Assembly (NCBI GenBank): GCA_009774245.1
Contig: VSNM01000045.1
Coordinates: 1 to 44,421 of the forward strand
From: Lachnospiraceae bacterium
GTDB taxonomy: Bacteria; Bacillota; Clostridia; Lachnospirales; Lachnospiraceae
DNA: 44,421 nucleotides
Reading direction: 5' to 3'
Translations under genes and position numbers: made by a program
Notes under the pieces: model-generated
The model's input: the letters and a program-made list of their open reading frames with translations, nothing else
What the model was told of the DNA's origin: nothing
Database searches by the model: none
Shown here: positions 16,149 to 23,087 of the stretch, in pieces
Numbering within the stretch: position 1 is the first letter of the stretch
How the letters are laid out: each line of letters starts with the position of its first letter

Positions 16149-16243
16149 CGGGCACCCAGATGTAATATGTCATCAAACCGATAAATCGGTTGGCTGACGG
16201 GTGCCCGGCGCGCGAGTAGTGGAGAAGGTCATTCCCCTACTCG
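16149..16243 (+). promoter_or_regulatory. Structured leader upstream of the PHP-HAD gene
   Basis: An outer stem CGGGCACCC (16149-16157) / GGGTGCCCG (16199-16207) encloses a perfect inner hairpin, AACCGATAAATCGGTT (16176-16191). It may also enclose a small GATG/CATC stem, giving a junction-like fold. A second hairpin, CGAGTAG (16213-16219) / CTACTCG (16237-16243), follows. Neither is followed by a T-run, so they are not plain terminators. The block ends 17 bases before the ribosome binding site AAAGGAG (16261-16267). It does not match a riboswitch class I know. Confidence 0.55.
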
Positions 16244-16275
16244 ATTTATAGTGTCAAATAAAAGGAGAGTTGAAA

Positions 16276-17937
16276 ATGGGATTTGTTGACCTGCATACGC
16301 ATTCGCGCTGCTCTGATGGGACACTCACGCCAAATGAGCTGGTGGATTATGCCATAGAAAAGGGGTTAAGCGCAGTGGCGCTCACAGACCACGACACGGT
16401 GGATGGTCTGGACGAGCTGATGGAGTACGCGAAGGGAAAGCCAATTGAAGTGATTCCCGGGATTGAGTATTCGACGGAGTACAATAACCGCGATGTGCAT
16501 ATCGTAGGATTGTTCATTGATCATAAGGCACCTGTCTTTCTGGAATATCTGACGCGGTTTCAGCAGTCGAGGACAGACAGGAATTATAAGCTGTGCGCGA
16601 ATCTACGCGGCGCGGGCATCGATATCACCTATGAGGCATTGCTAGAGGCTTTTCCGGGTGCGGTGATCACGAGGGCGCACTATGCCGCGTATCTGTTGGA
16701 GCAGGGATATGTGAAGAGCAGGAGCGAGGCGTTTGAGCGGTATCTCGGAGACAGCACGCCGTATTTTGTGCATCGCGAGAAGGTCACACCGGAGGAGGTG
16801 ATCGAGGTGACGCTGAGAGCCGGTGGCATACCGATCCTGGCGCACCCCACGCTGTATAAGCTCGGGCGTGAGCAGCTTGATGTGCTGGCGAGCCGGTTAA
16901 AGGCGGCAGGACTGATGGGAATAGAGTGCTATTACAGCACATATTCGCCGTCGGAGGAGAGGCAGATGAAGGCACTGGCGGAGAAATACAACCTGCTGCC
17001 AAGCGGTGGTTCGGACTTCCACGGAGCAAATAAAACGGGGCTTGACCTCGCTGTCGGGTATGGGAAACTCTATGTGCCCGACAGGGTTCTATCGGATTTG
17101 AAAGCAGCGCTGAATACAAAGATCCTGTTCACAGACCTTGACGACACGCTTCTCAACTCAGAAAAAACGATATCAGAGCGGACGAGAAATAAAATCATGG
17201 AGATGTTATCGAAGGGACATCATTTTGTACTGGCAAGCGGCAGGGCTGTCAACAGTATTCTTGACGTGCTCGAAGTTCTTGATATACAGAGAGCTGATAC
17301 AGAGGGGAAGGTGTACATGGCGGCATACAACGGCGCGGTCATCTATGACTGCACCAACCATTCTGTCATAGAGCAGTACGATGTTCCGATACCGACAGCG
17401 CAGGCAATCTTTGATATGGCTGTGAAAAAAGGAATCCATATTCAGACTTACACGGACACGCATATTATTAGCTGTGCGGAAGACAGGGAGCTTGCTTTTT
17501 ACAAGAGGGCAATCAAATCGCCCTATAAAGTCGGAACCGATCTGAAAAAGGAACTGGCGCATGCGCCGTTTAAGCTGCTCGCGATCGACATTGACGACAG
17601 ATCCCGTCTGGAAGAACTGCGCAGGGAGGTGGAGGCGTCTGATTTTGGGGAGGATATCACCTGTGCATTTTCAAACGCCCATTATCTGGAATTTTATAAT
17701 AAACGGGCAGGAAAAGGAAACGCGCTGAAAAACCTGTGCGGCGCAGTTCACGTCCATATCAAAAATTCTGTCGCGGCGGGAGATGAGGAGAATGATATCA
17801 CGATGATCGAGGCTGCTGCAGTCGGAGTGTGCATGGCAAACGGCAGACCGGTTGTGAAGGAGTGCGCGGATTATATTACAGAGTGTGATAACGATCATGA
17901 CGGGATTGTCGAGGTCATTGATCGGTTTGTCTTATAG
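16276..17937 (+). CDS. Fusion of a PHP phosphoesterase and a Cof-type HAD phosphatase
   Basis: This 553-residue protein joins two phosphatase folds. Residues 1-275 are a PHP domain of the nucleotide/RNA phosphoesterase (TrpH/YciV) type. Its metal motifs are DLHTHSRCSDG, LTDHDTVDG, GIEYS, HIVGLF, LAHP and GSDFHG. Residues 282-553 are a Cof-type HAD-IIB phosphatase. The catalytic Asp287-x-Asp289 lies in TDLDDTLL, followed by LASGRAV, a conserved lysine region and GDEENDITM. Both active sites look intact. The family equivalents are normally separate proteins of about 280 residues each. AAAGGAG at 16261-16267 fixes ATG 16276. It follows a structured leader. The substrate is not predictable. Confidence 0.88.
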   Translation: MGFVDLHTHSRCSDGTLTPNELVDYAIEKGLSAVALTDHDTVDGLDELMEYAKGKPIEVIPGIEYSTEYNNRDVHIVGLFIDHKAPVFLEYLTRFQQSRTDRNYKLCANLRGAGIDITYEALLEAFPGAVITRAHYAAYLLEQGYVKSRSEAFERYLGDSTPYFVHREKVTPEEVIEVTLRAGGIPILAHPTLYKLGREQLDVLASRLKAAGLMGIECYYSTYSPSEERQMKALAEKYNLLPSGGSDFHGANKTGLDLAVGYGKLYVPDRVLSDLKAALNTKILFTDLDDTLLNSEKTISERTRNKIMEMLSKGHHFVLASGRAVNSILDVLEVLDIQRADTEGKVYMAAYNGAVIYDCTNHSVIEQYDVPIPTAQAIFDMAVKKGIHIQTYTDTHIISCAEDRELAFYKRAIKSPYKVGTDLKKELAHAPFKLLAIDIDDRSRLEELRREVEASDFGEDITCAFSNAHYLEFYNKRAGKGNALKNLCGAVHVHIKNSVAAGDEENDITMIEAAAVGVCMANGRPVVKECADYITECDNDHDGIVEVIDRFVL

Positions 17938-17978
17938 ATGACGAACGAAACAGAATAATGGAAGGAGAAAGAGGAATA

Positions 17979-18926
17979 ATGAACGGGAAGAGGACAGAAT
18001 TTGCACAGAGAATCGAGCAGAACAGCAAGAATTATTCGCCGAAGGATTTATTTGATCTGGAGACGGCCAGGACCATGCTGACACAGTTTCATGAGTGCTT
18101 TGGACTGGACACGCTGATGACGGACAGACATGGAAATATTCTGATGACGATAGGCAGTTTTGGCGATTTTAAGCCCGATGTGGTCAACAAGCCGGGAAAT
18201 AAGATCCGCGTGAAAGGCAGAACGGTGTGTCATATCTATGCGAAGTATGATCATGTTGCGCAGGGGCAGTTTGAGACAGTGAACAAAATCCTTGGCGCAT
18301 ACATTGAGACGCTGGAGAATCACAGTGATAAATCATATCTGGCAAGTGAGCAGGCCGTCTATATCGAAGAACTGGAGCAGCAGTTGGAGAAGGAAGTCGC
18401 ACAGGCGCAGTATTCCGGACAGAACGATCCGCTTACGGGTGTGCTGAACAGAAATCACTTTATCAGTCAGATGAAGGAACTGGCGGAGCGCGAGGTCGTT
18501 CCCACCGCGGCCATCTGTGTCAACATCAATGACTGGAGGTTTGTCGACAACAATTTCGGTGAGGAGGAGAGCGACCGCCTGATTGTGACAGTGGCTGAGA
18601 TTCTCCGGGCGCAAGTGGAGGAAGCCGGACTGAAACATGCTGTGATCGGCAGGGTGGAGGGCGATGTGTTTCATGTGCTTCTGCCCCTTGTGGAGGAGGA
18701 CGAGGCGAAGGCATACTGTGATGCGGTGCAGCAGGCGTGCGACAGCTTTGAGGATGAGAAGCTTGCTCCGAGTGTCGCTGTGGGATGCGTGATGCGGACA
18801 AATGTCGAGGAGAGCTTTAAGAATATTTTCTCCGATGCTGAATATGCTATGTTGGAGAACAAATTTGCGATCAAGAATGCACCCGGATATAAGGAGAGAT
18901 TGGAAAAAGGTCTGAAAAATGCCTGA
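17979..18926 (+). CDS. Sensor protein with a degenerate GGDEF domain
   Basis: This 315-residue protein appears cytoplasmic. Residues about 20-120 look like a PocR-type ligand-sensing domain (LTQFHECFGLDTLMTDRHGNILMT). A short coiled coil follows (EELEQQLEKEVAQA), then a GGDEF-fold domain beginning NDPLTGVLNRNHF. The signature is Glu227-Gly-Asp-Val-Phe231 instead of GGDEF, so diguanylate cyclase activity is unlikely; it may bind nucleotide or act as a scaffold. ATG 17979 is best supported by the purine-rich GGAGAAAGAGGAA ahead of it; ATG 17958 is possible. It lies 41 bases after the PHP-HAD gene and is probably co-transcribed. Confidence 0.75.
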   Translation: MNGKRTEFAQRIEQNSKNYSPKDLFDLETARTMLTQFHECFGLDTLMTDRHGNILMTIGSFGDFKPDVVNKPGNKIRVKGRTVCHIYAKYDHVAQGQFETVNKILGAYIETLENHSDKSYLASEQAVYIEELEQQLEKEVAQAQYSGQNDPLTGVLNRNHFISQMKELAEREVVPTAAICVNINDWRFVDNNFGEEESDRLIVTVAEILRAQVEEAGLKHAVIGRVEGDVFHVLLPLVEEDEAKAYCDAVQQACDSFEDEKLAPSVAVGCVMRTNVEESFKNIFSDAEYAMLENKFAIKNAPGYKERLEKGLKNA

Positions 18927-19039
18927 AAATGCCAAAATCTAAAATAATTATTAAGTACTATAAACTTTGAAAACGAGAGAAAATATTAAAAAGAGAGAGT
19001 AAATGGAACAAAATAGGAGATAATAAAATCTAAATCTGT

Positions 19040-19068
19040 TTGCAGAACGCTCAGTAAAAAACTATTAT
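19040..19068 (+). promoter_or_regulatory. groESL promoter
   Basis: TTGCAG at 19040-19045 and TATTAT at 19063-19068 are spaced by 17 bases. They end nine bases before the CIRCE element, the usual arrangement for HrcA-repressed promoters. Confidence 0.65.
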
Positions 19069-19076
19069 ATGATTTG

Positions 19077-19103
19077 TTAGCACTCAATAGATAGGAGTGC
19101 TAA
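19077..19103 (+). promoter_or_regulatory. CIRCE operator (HrcA binding site)
   Basis: This is a perfect consensus inverted repeat TTAGCACTC-N9-GAGTGCTAA, located 43 bases before the groES start. HrcA repressor bound here is expected to block groESL transcription until heat shock. The hrcA gene itself is not in this window. Confidence 0.97.
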
Positions 19104-19146
19104 TTAAAAAGGGAAATAATTATTTTATCATAAGGAGGCATTTCAC

Positions 19147-19431
19147 ATGAAATTAGTACCATTAGGAGACAGAGTCGTATTAAAGCAGTTAGTTGCAGAG
19201 GAGACAACAAAATCCGGTATCGTATTGCCGGGACAGAACAAGGAGAAACCGCAGCAGGCAGAGGTAATCGCTGTCGGGCCGGGCGGAGTCGTTGATGGCA
19301 AAGAAGTCAAGATGGAAGTCAAGGTTGGAGATAACGTGATCTTCTCAAAGTATTCCGGAACAGAAGTCAAGATCGACGAGGAAGAGTACATTATCGTAAA
19401 ACAGAATGACATTCTGGCAGTTATTCAGTAA
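19147..19431 (+). CDS. groS: Co-chaperonin GroES
   Basis: This 94-residue heptameric lid of the GroEL chaperonin begins MKLVPLGDRVVLKQL and has the mobile loop around EETTKSGIVLPGQNKEKPQ. It ends with VGDNVIFSKYSGTEVKIDEEEYIIVKQNDILAVI, which is full length. An AAGGAGG site lies just ahead of the ATG. It is the first gene after the CIRCE-controlled promoter. The gap to groEL is unusually long, at 240 bases, and contains three tandem hairpin repeats. Confidence 0.98.
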   Translation: MKLVPLGDRVVLKQLVAEETTKSGIVLPGQNKEKPQQAEVIAVGPGGVVDGKEVKMEVKVGDNVIFSKYSGTEVKIDEEEYIIVKQNDILAVIQ

Positions 19432-19440
19432 ATAAATAAC

Positions 19441-19585
19441 TAAGAAAATCTAAAATGCTGCAAAAGACGCAGCATAAGAAAATAACTAAGAAAATCTAAA
19501 ATGCTGCAAAAGACGCAGCATAAGAAAATAACTAAGAAAATCTAAAATGCTGCAAAAGACGCAGCATAAGATTTTCTAAGTTATT
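19441..19585 (+). repeat. Three tandem 46-bp hairpin repeats between groES and groEL
   Basis: The units begin at 19441, 19487 and 19533. The first two are identical 46-base copies, and the third matches for its first 38 bases. Each contains the stem ATGCTGC-AAAAGAC-GCAGCAT. The third copy ends in ATTTTCTAAGTTATT, which complements the unit's own AATAACTAAGAAAAT. The last copy (19527-19585) is therefore one long palindrome. There is no T-run, and groEL must still be transcribed through it. An RNA-processing or stabilising role is my inference. Confidence 0.9.
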
Positions 19586-19586
19586 A

Positions 19587-19612
19587 GGAGAACGCAAAGG
19601 GCAGCGTTCTCC
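19587..19612 (+). promoter_or_regulatory. Hairpin in the groES-groEL spacer
   Basis: A perfect nine-base stem GGAGAACGC / GCGTTCTCC encloses the eight-base loop AAAGGGCA. It follows directly after the three repeats and stands 60 bases before the groEL start. It has no T-run. Confidence 0.7.
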
Positions 19613-19671
19613 AGACGAAGTTTTTGAATGAAAAGTTTTATAATATCAAAAAATTGGAGGATGATGCAATC

Positions 19672-21297
19672 ATGGCAAAGGAAATCAAATATGGAGCAGA
19701 GGCTCGTAAGACGTTAGAGACAGGTGTAAATAAGCTGGCGGATACTGTGAGCGTGACATTGGGACCGAAAGGAAGAAATGTCGTTCTCGACAAGTCCTTC
19801 GGTGCGCCGCTCATCACAAATGACGGTGTGACAATCGCAAAGGAGATCGAGCTTGAGGATGCATTTGAGAACATGGGTGCACAGCTTGTGAAGGAAGTGG
19901 CTACCAAGACAAATGATGTGGCAGGCGATGGTACGACAACGGCTACGGTTCTCGCGCAGGCAATGATCAATGAAGGCATGAAGAATCTTGCGGCGGGTGC
20001 AAACCCGATTATCTTGAGAAAAGGCATGAAGAAGGCAACGAACTGTGCTGTGGACGCGATCGCGGCGATGAGCTCCAAGGTAAACGGAAAACAGCACATC
20101 GCGAGGGTTGCGACGGTGTCTTCCGGTGACGAGGAAGTAGGAAACATGGTAGCGGACGCTATGGAGAAGGTTTCCGGCGATGGCGTGATCACGATCGAGG
20201 AGTCCAAGACCATGCAGACAGAGCTTGACCTGGTGGAAGGTATGCAGTTTGACCGCGGATATATCTCCGCTTACATGGCAACAGACATGGATAAGATGGA
20301 GGCAAATCTGGAGAATCCATATATTTTGATTACAGATAAGAAGATTTCCAATATTCAGGATATCCTGCCGGTATTGGAGCAGGTAGTGCAGTCAGGCGCA
20401 AAGCTTTTGATTATTGCTGAGGATATTGAGGGTGAGGCTCTGACAACGCTGATTGTCAACAAGCTCCGTGGCACATTCAATGTCGTGGCTGTAAAGGCTC
20501 CGGGATATGGCGACAGGAGAAAGGCTATGCTCGAGGATATCGCGATCCTCACAGGCGGTCAGGTGATTAGCGAGGAGCTTGGTCTTGACCTCAAGGAGAC
20601 AACGCTGGAGCAGTGCGGCCGTGCGAAGTCTGTAAAGGTTCAGAAGGAGAACACGATCATTGTTGATGGCGAGGGCGATAAGGCTGCAATCGATGCGAGA
20701 ATCTCACAGATCAAGAAGCAGGTTGAGGAGACGACATCTGATTTCGACAAGGAGAAGCTGCAGGAGAGACTTGCAAAGCTTGCGGGCGGCGTGGCAGTGA
20801 TCCGTGTCGGCGCAGCGACAGAGACAGAGATGAAAGAGGCAAAGCTCCGCATGGAGGATGCCCTCAACGCGACAAGGGCAGCAGTGGAGGAAGGTATTAT
20901 CGCAGGCGGCGGTTCTGCTTATATCCATGCCTCCAAGAAGGTTGCAGAGCTTGTTGACACACTGGAAGGTGACGAGAAGACAGGCGCTAAGATCGTGTTG
21001 AAAGCGCTGGATGCGCCGCTGTACATCATCGTTGCAAACGCAGGTCTCGAGGGAAGTGTCATTGTCAACAAGGTGAGAGAGTCAAAGGCTGGTATCGGCT
21101 TTGACGCTGCTAAGGAAGAGTATGTTGACATGGTTGAAGCTGGTATCCTTGATCCGGTCAAGGTGACAAGAAGCGCGCTGCAGAATGCATGCTCCGTGGC
21201 AAGTACACTCCTCACAACAGAGTCTGTCGTGGCAAACATCAAGGAGGAGACTCCGGCAATGCCTGCAGGCGGTCCTGGAATGGGCGGAATGATGTAA
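19672..21297 (+). CDS. groL: Chaperonin GroEL (Hsp60)
   Basis: This 541-residue ATP-dependent folding chaperonin begins MAKEIKYGAEARKTLETGVN. It carries the nucleotide-binding VTLGPKGRNVVLDKSFGAP and GDGTTTATVLAQAM segments, the conserved EAGILDPVKVTRSALQNA block, and the Gly/Met-rich tail ending PGMGGMM. GGAGG at 19655-19659 fixes the ATG at 19672; the frame open from 19624 is not needed. It is expected to be co-transcribed with groES from the CIRCE promoter. Confidence 0.98.
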   Translation: MAKEIKYGAEARKTLETGVNKLADTVSVTLGPKGRNVVLDKSFGAPLITNDGVTIAKEIELEDAFENMGAQLVKEVATKTNDVAGDGTTTATVLAQAMINEGMKNLAAGANPIILRKGMKKATNCAVDAIAAMSSKVNGKQHIARVATVSSGDEEVGNMVADAMEKVSGDGVITIEESKTMQTELDLVEGMQFDRGYISAYMATDMDKMEANLENPYILITDKKISNIQDILPVLEQVVQSGAKLLIIAEDIEGEALTTLIVNKLRGTFNVVAVKAPGYGDRRKAMLEDIAILTGGQVISEELGLDLKETTLEQCGRAKSVKVQKENTIIVDGEGDKAAIDARISQIKKQVEETTSDFDKEKLQERLAKLAGGVAVIRVGAATETEMKEAKLRMEDALNATRAAVEEGIIAGGGSAYIHASKKVAELVDTLEGDEKTGAKIVLKALDAPLYIIVANAGLEGSVIVNKVRESKAGIGFDAAKEEYVDMVEAGILDPVKVTRSALQNACSVASTLLTTESVVANIKEETPAMPAGGPGMGGMM

Positions 21298-21325
21298 TAT
21301 AATGCAATATAGAAATGAGATTTTG

Positions 21326-21352
21326 GGGAACGCAGATCTGCGTTCCCTGTTT
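21326..21352 (+). terminator. Terminator after groEL
   Basis: A perfect stem GGGAACGCA / TGCGTTCCC with a GATC loop is followed by TGTTTT. It begins 28 bases after the groEL stop. Confidence 0.75.
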
Positions 21353-21377
21353 TCACATGAAAGGAATTGAGGGCTGT

Positions 21378-22070
21378 ATGGTAGAAAACATCAAGGACTG
21401 TGACCGGATTCACCTGTTCCGGGATATCAGGAAAGAAGAGATCGAGAAGATGTTTCGGTGTTCTAAGACAGTCGAGCGCTCCTTTGAGGATGGAAAGTAC
21501 ATTTTCCGTCAGGGCGGGACGCCGAGGAACCTGTTTCTGGTGCTTGAGGGCTCCGTCATGATCTCAAAGGATTTCGCGTCGGGAAAGCGGGATGTGCTCT
21601 TTATAGTAGGGCAGGGCGACGTCTTTGGGGAGATGTTTCTCTTTTCAGATGCCGGCGCGTACTGGTATGATGCGATTGCGCAGGGAAAAGTGAAGGTTCT
21701 CGAGATACCGTGGGAATTTTTTTACTGCTTTTGCAGCAACGCCTGCGAACACCATCGCATGATCACCCGGAATATGCTCGAGATTCAGTCTGAAAAAAAT
21801 TTTGCGATGACCAGAAAGCTTCATCTGCTGTCAGGGACGACGCTGCGCGAACGCATTGCCCTGTGGCTGATCGAGCAGACTGAGGATGACGGCGTTGATT
21901 CGGATATTGTCAGGCTTGCCATGAACAGGGAGGAGCTGGCGGATTATCTGGGTACGACCAGGCCATCGCTGTCGAGGGAGCTGATGAAGATGCAGCAGGA
22001 ACATCTGATTGAGGCGGATAAAAATACGATCAGGATCGTGGATCGCGATGCGCTGCAGATGCTGTACTGA
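21378..22070 (+). CDS. Crp/Fnr-family transcription regulator
   Basis: This 230-residue regulator has an N-terminal cyclic-nucleotide-type sensor barrel (GKYIFRQGGTPRNLFLVLEGSVMIS, GQGDVFGEMFLF) and a C-terminal helix-turn-helix, NREELADYLGTTRPSLSREL (183-202). Five cysteines (8, 28, 117, 119, 123) are present. The CFCSNAC cluster could bind an iron-sulfur centre or sense redox, but this is inference. The start at ATG 21378 follows GAGGG; ATG 21357 is also in frame. The next gene encodes a glycyl-radical spare part and has a perfect CRP/FNR-type palindrome at its promoter, so oxygen or redox control of that gene by this protein is likely. Confidence 0.88.
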   Translation: MVENIKDCDRIHLFRDIRKEEIEKMFRCSKTVERSFEDGKYIFRQGGTPRNLFLVLEGSVMISKDFASGKRDVLFIVGQGDVFGEMFLFSDAGAYWYDAIAQGKVKVLEIPWEFFYCFCSNACEHHRMITRNMLEIQSEKNFAMTRKLHLLSGTTLRERIALWLIEQTEDDGVDSDIVRLAMNREELADYLGTTRPSLSRELMKMQQEHLIEADKNTIRIVDRDALQMLY

Positions 22071-22095
22071 TAAAAATACATAAAAAATTTAAAAA

Positions 22096-22111
22096 TGTAA
22101 CAATTGTTACA
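22096..22111 (+). promoter_or_regulatory. CRP/FNR-type operator upstream of grcA
   Basis: The 16-base perfect palindrome TGTAACAATTGTTACA fits the CRP/FNR pattern TGTRA-N6-TYACA. Its centre (22103.5) is about 41.5 bases upstream of the start site predicted from the -10 box at 22133-22138, the classic class II activator position. Confidence 0.75.
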
Positions 22112-22132
22112 GATATTTCTCCGAAAATTCAA

Positions 22133-22138
22133 TATACT
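22133..22138 (+). promoter_or_regulatory. -10 box of the grcA promoter, lacking a good -35
   Basis: TATACT at 22133-22138 has no recognisable -35 hexamer at the 17-base distance, where CAGATA stands (22110-22115). This fits a promoter that needs the activator bound at the palindrome just upstream. Confidence 0.6.
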
Positions 22139-22216
22139 AAAATCACAAAAGAACAGAGCAGAACAGACAAAGTACAAAAAACAATGAAATGTGATTTTAT
22201 AAAAGGAGGAATTATC

Positions 22217-22456
22217 ATGACAGATAACGCACAGGTAAGTAACTTAGTAAATCTCTTAGATGGATACGCGACAAAGGGCGGCCATCACCTCAATGTCAAT
22301 GTACTCAACAGGGATACCCTGTTGGATGCGCAGAAGCATCCGGAGAATTATCCGCAGCTCACGATCAGGGTTTCAGGCTATGCTGTAAACTTTATTAAGC
22401 TGACACCGGAGCAGCAGGCAGATGTTATTTCCAGAACGTTCCACGAAGCAATTTAA
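22217..22456 (+). CDS. grcA: Autonomous glycyl radical cofactor (GrcA/YfiD-like)
   Basis: This 79-residue protein corresponds to the last part of pyruvate formate-lyase. It contains LVNLLDGYATKGGHHLNVNV, then HPENYPQLTIRVSGYAVNF with the radical glycine at Gly54, and the ending VISRTFHEAI. In E. coli, YfiD replaces the damaged radical domain of oxygen-cleaved pyruvate formate-lyase. The radical here would be installed by a PFL-activating enzyme encoded elsewhere. AAAAGGAGG at 22200-22208 supports ATG 22217. The gene follows a Crp/Fnr regulator and ends in a strong terminator, so it is a single-gene unit. Confidence 0.93.
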   Translation: MTDNAQVSNLVNLLDGYATKGGHHLNVNVLNRDTLLDAQKHPENYPQLTIRVSGYAVNFIKLTPEQQADVISRTFHEAI

Positions 22457-22470
22457 ATTTTCTGTTAGAT

Positions 22471-22514
22471 TTCTAAACAAAACACCGCCCGAAAGGGCGG
22501 TGTTTTGTTTAGAA
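22471..22514. terminator. Strong bidirectional terminator after grcA
   Basis: Two perfectly complementary 20-base arms flank a GAAA tetraloop. The stem has a GC-rich top (CACCGCCC/GGGCGGTG) and an A/T-rich base that gives a T-run in both directions. Confidence 0.95.
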
Positions 22515-22650
22515 AATATGCCGCTAAGACAGTGTTAAGTCAAAAGGAAACGGCGTAGAATTGCTGGACTTTGATTCAGTAACGTGTTACAATAAAATCA
22601 GAAAATGAACTATTAATAAAGAAAATTTAATGTGAATGGAGGGAAAAACT

Positions 22651-23085
22651 ATGATGAACAGAAAAAATTTGTCAAGCTTCCTGGCAGTGGATATTCTTGC
22701 GATGACAGTTTTGTATCTGATACCTGACAGTTGGGGTGACTGGCAGGTGAAAAAGGTTCTGATCATCCTCATGGCGCTAATGGCTGTAGTCCTGATTATG
22801 CTGATTACAAAGAAAAAGGAAAAAGAAAACCATGCGCGGATTACAGGGATTAATTCGGTCAGCCAGATCAACCCGGGCCAATATATTTCAAAGGCCGGGC
22901 CAGTCTGCGCCGGAACGGATGGGAGATATCATGTCACGTTTTTACTGAAAGATGATACCCAGCTGATTCTTTCCCTTTCAGGAAAACAGGCAGGAACACT
23001 GGCGGCAGGGATGTGCGGGACATTGGTTCATAATGGCCCTGTGTTTTTGGGCTTTACCCCGGAGGCAGGTAAAGGAGTGAGTTGA
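22651..23085 (+). CDS. Small membrane protein with a DUF2500-like domain
   Basis: This 144-residue protein has two hydrophobic helices (about residues 10-24 and 33-52) followed by a short extracytoplasmic or cytoplasmic beta domain. The domain, YHVTFLLKDDTQLILSLSGKQ...GMCGTLVHNGPVFLGF, matches the DUF2500 pattern, including the terminal F/YLGF. Its function is unknown. GGAGGG at 22638-22643 suits ATG 22651 better than ATG 22636. Its stop codon lies two bases before the hybrid kinase start, so it is the first gene of a three-gene signalling operon. Confidence 0.7.
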   Translation: MMNRKNLSSFLAVDILAMTVLYLIPDSWGDWQVKKVLIILMALMAVVLIMLITKKKEKENHARITGINSVSQINPGQYISKAGPVCAGTDGRYHVTFLLKDDTQLILSLSGKQAGTLAAGMCGTLVHNGPVFLGFTPEAGKGVS

Positions 23086-23087
23086 GA

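Noticed and set aside
16149..16243. A fluoride (crcB) riboswitch
   Set aside because: There is slight resemblance around AAACCG...GGCTGA, but the required GGNGATG hairpin and pseudoknot partner are missing, and the downstream gene is not a fluoride exporter.
19441..19585. A CRISPR array
   Set aside because: The repeats are directly adjacent with no unique spacers, and no cas genes are present.
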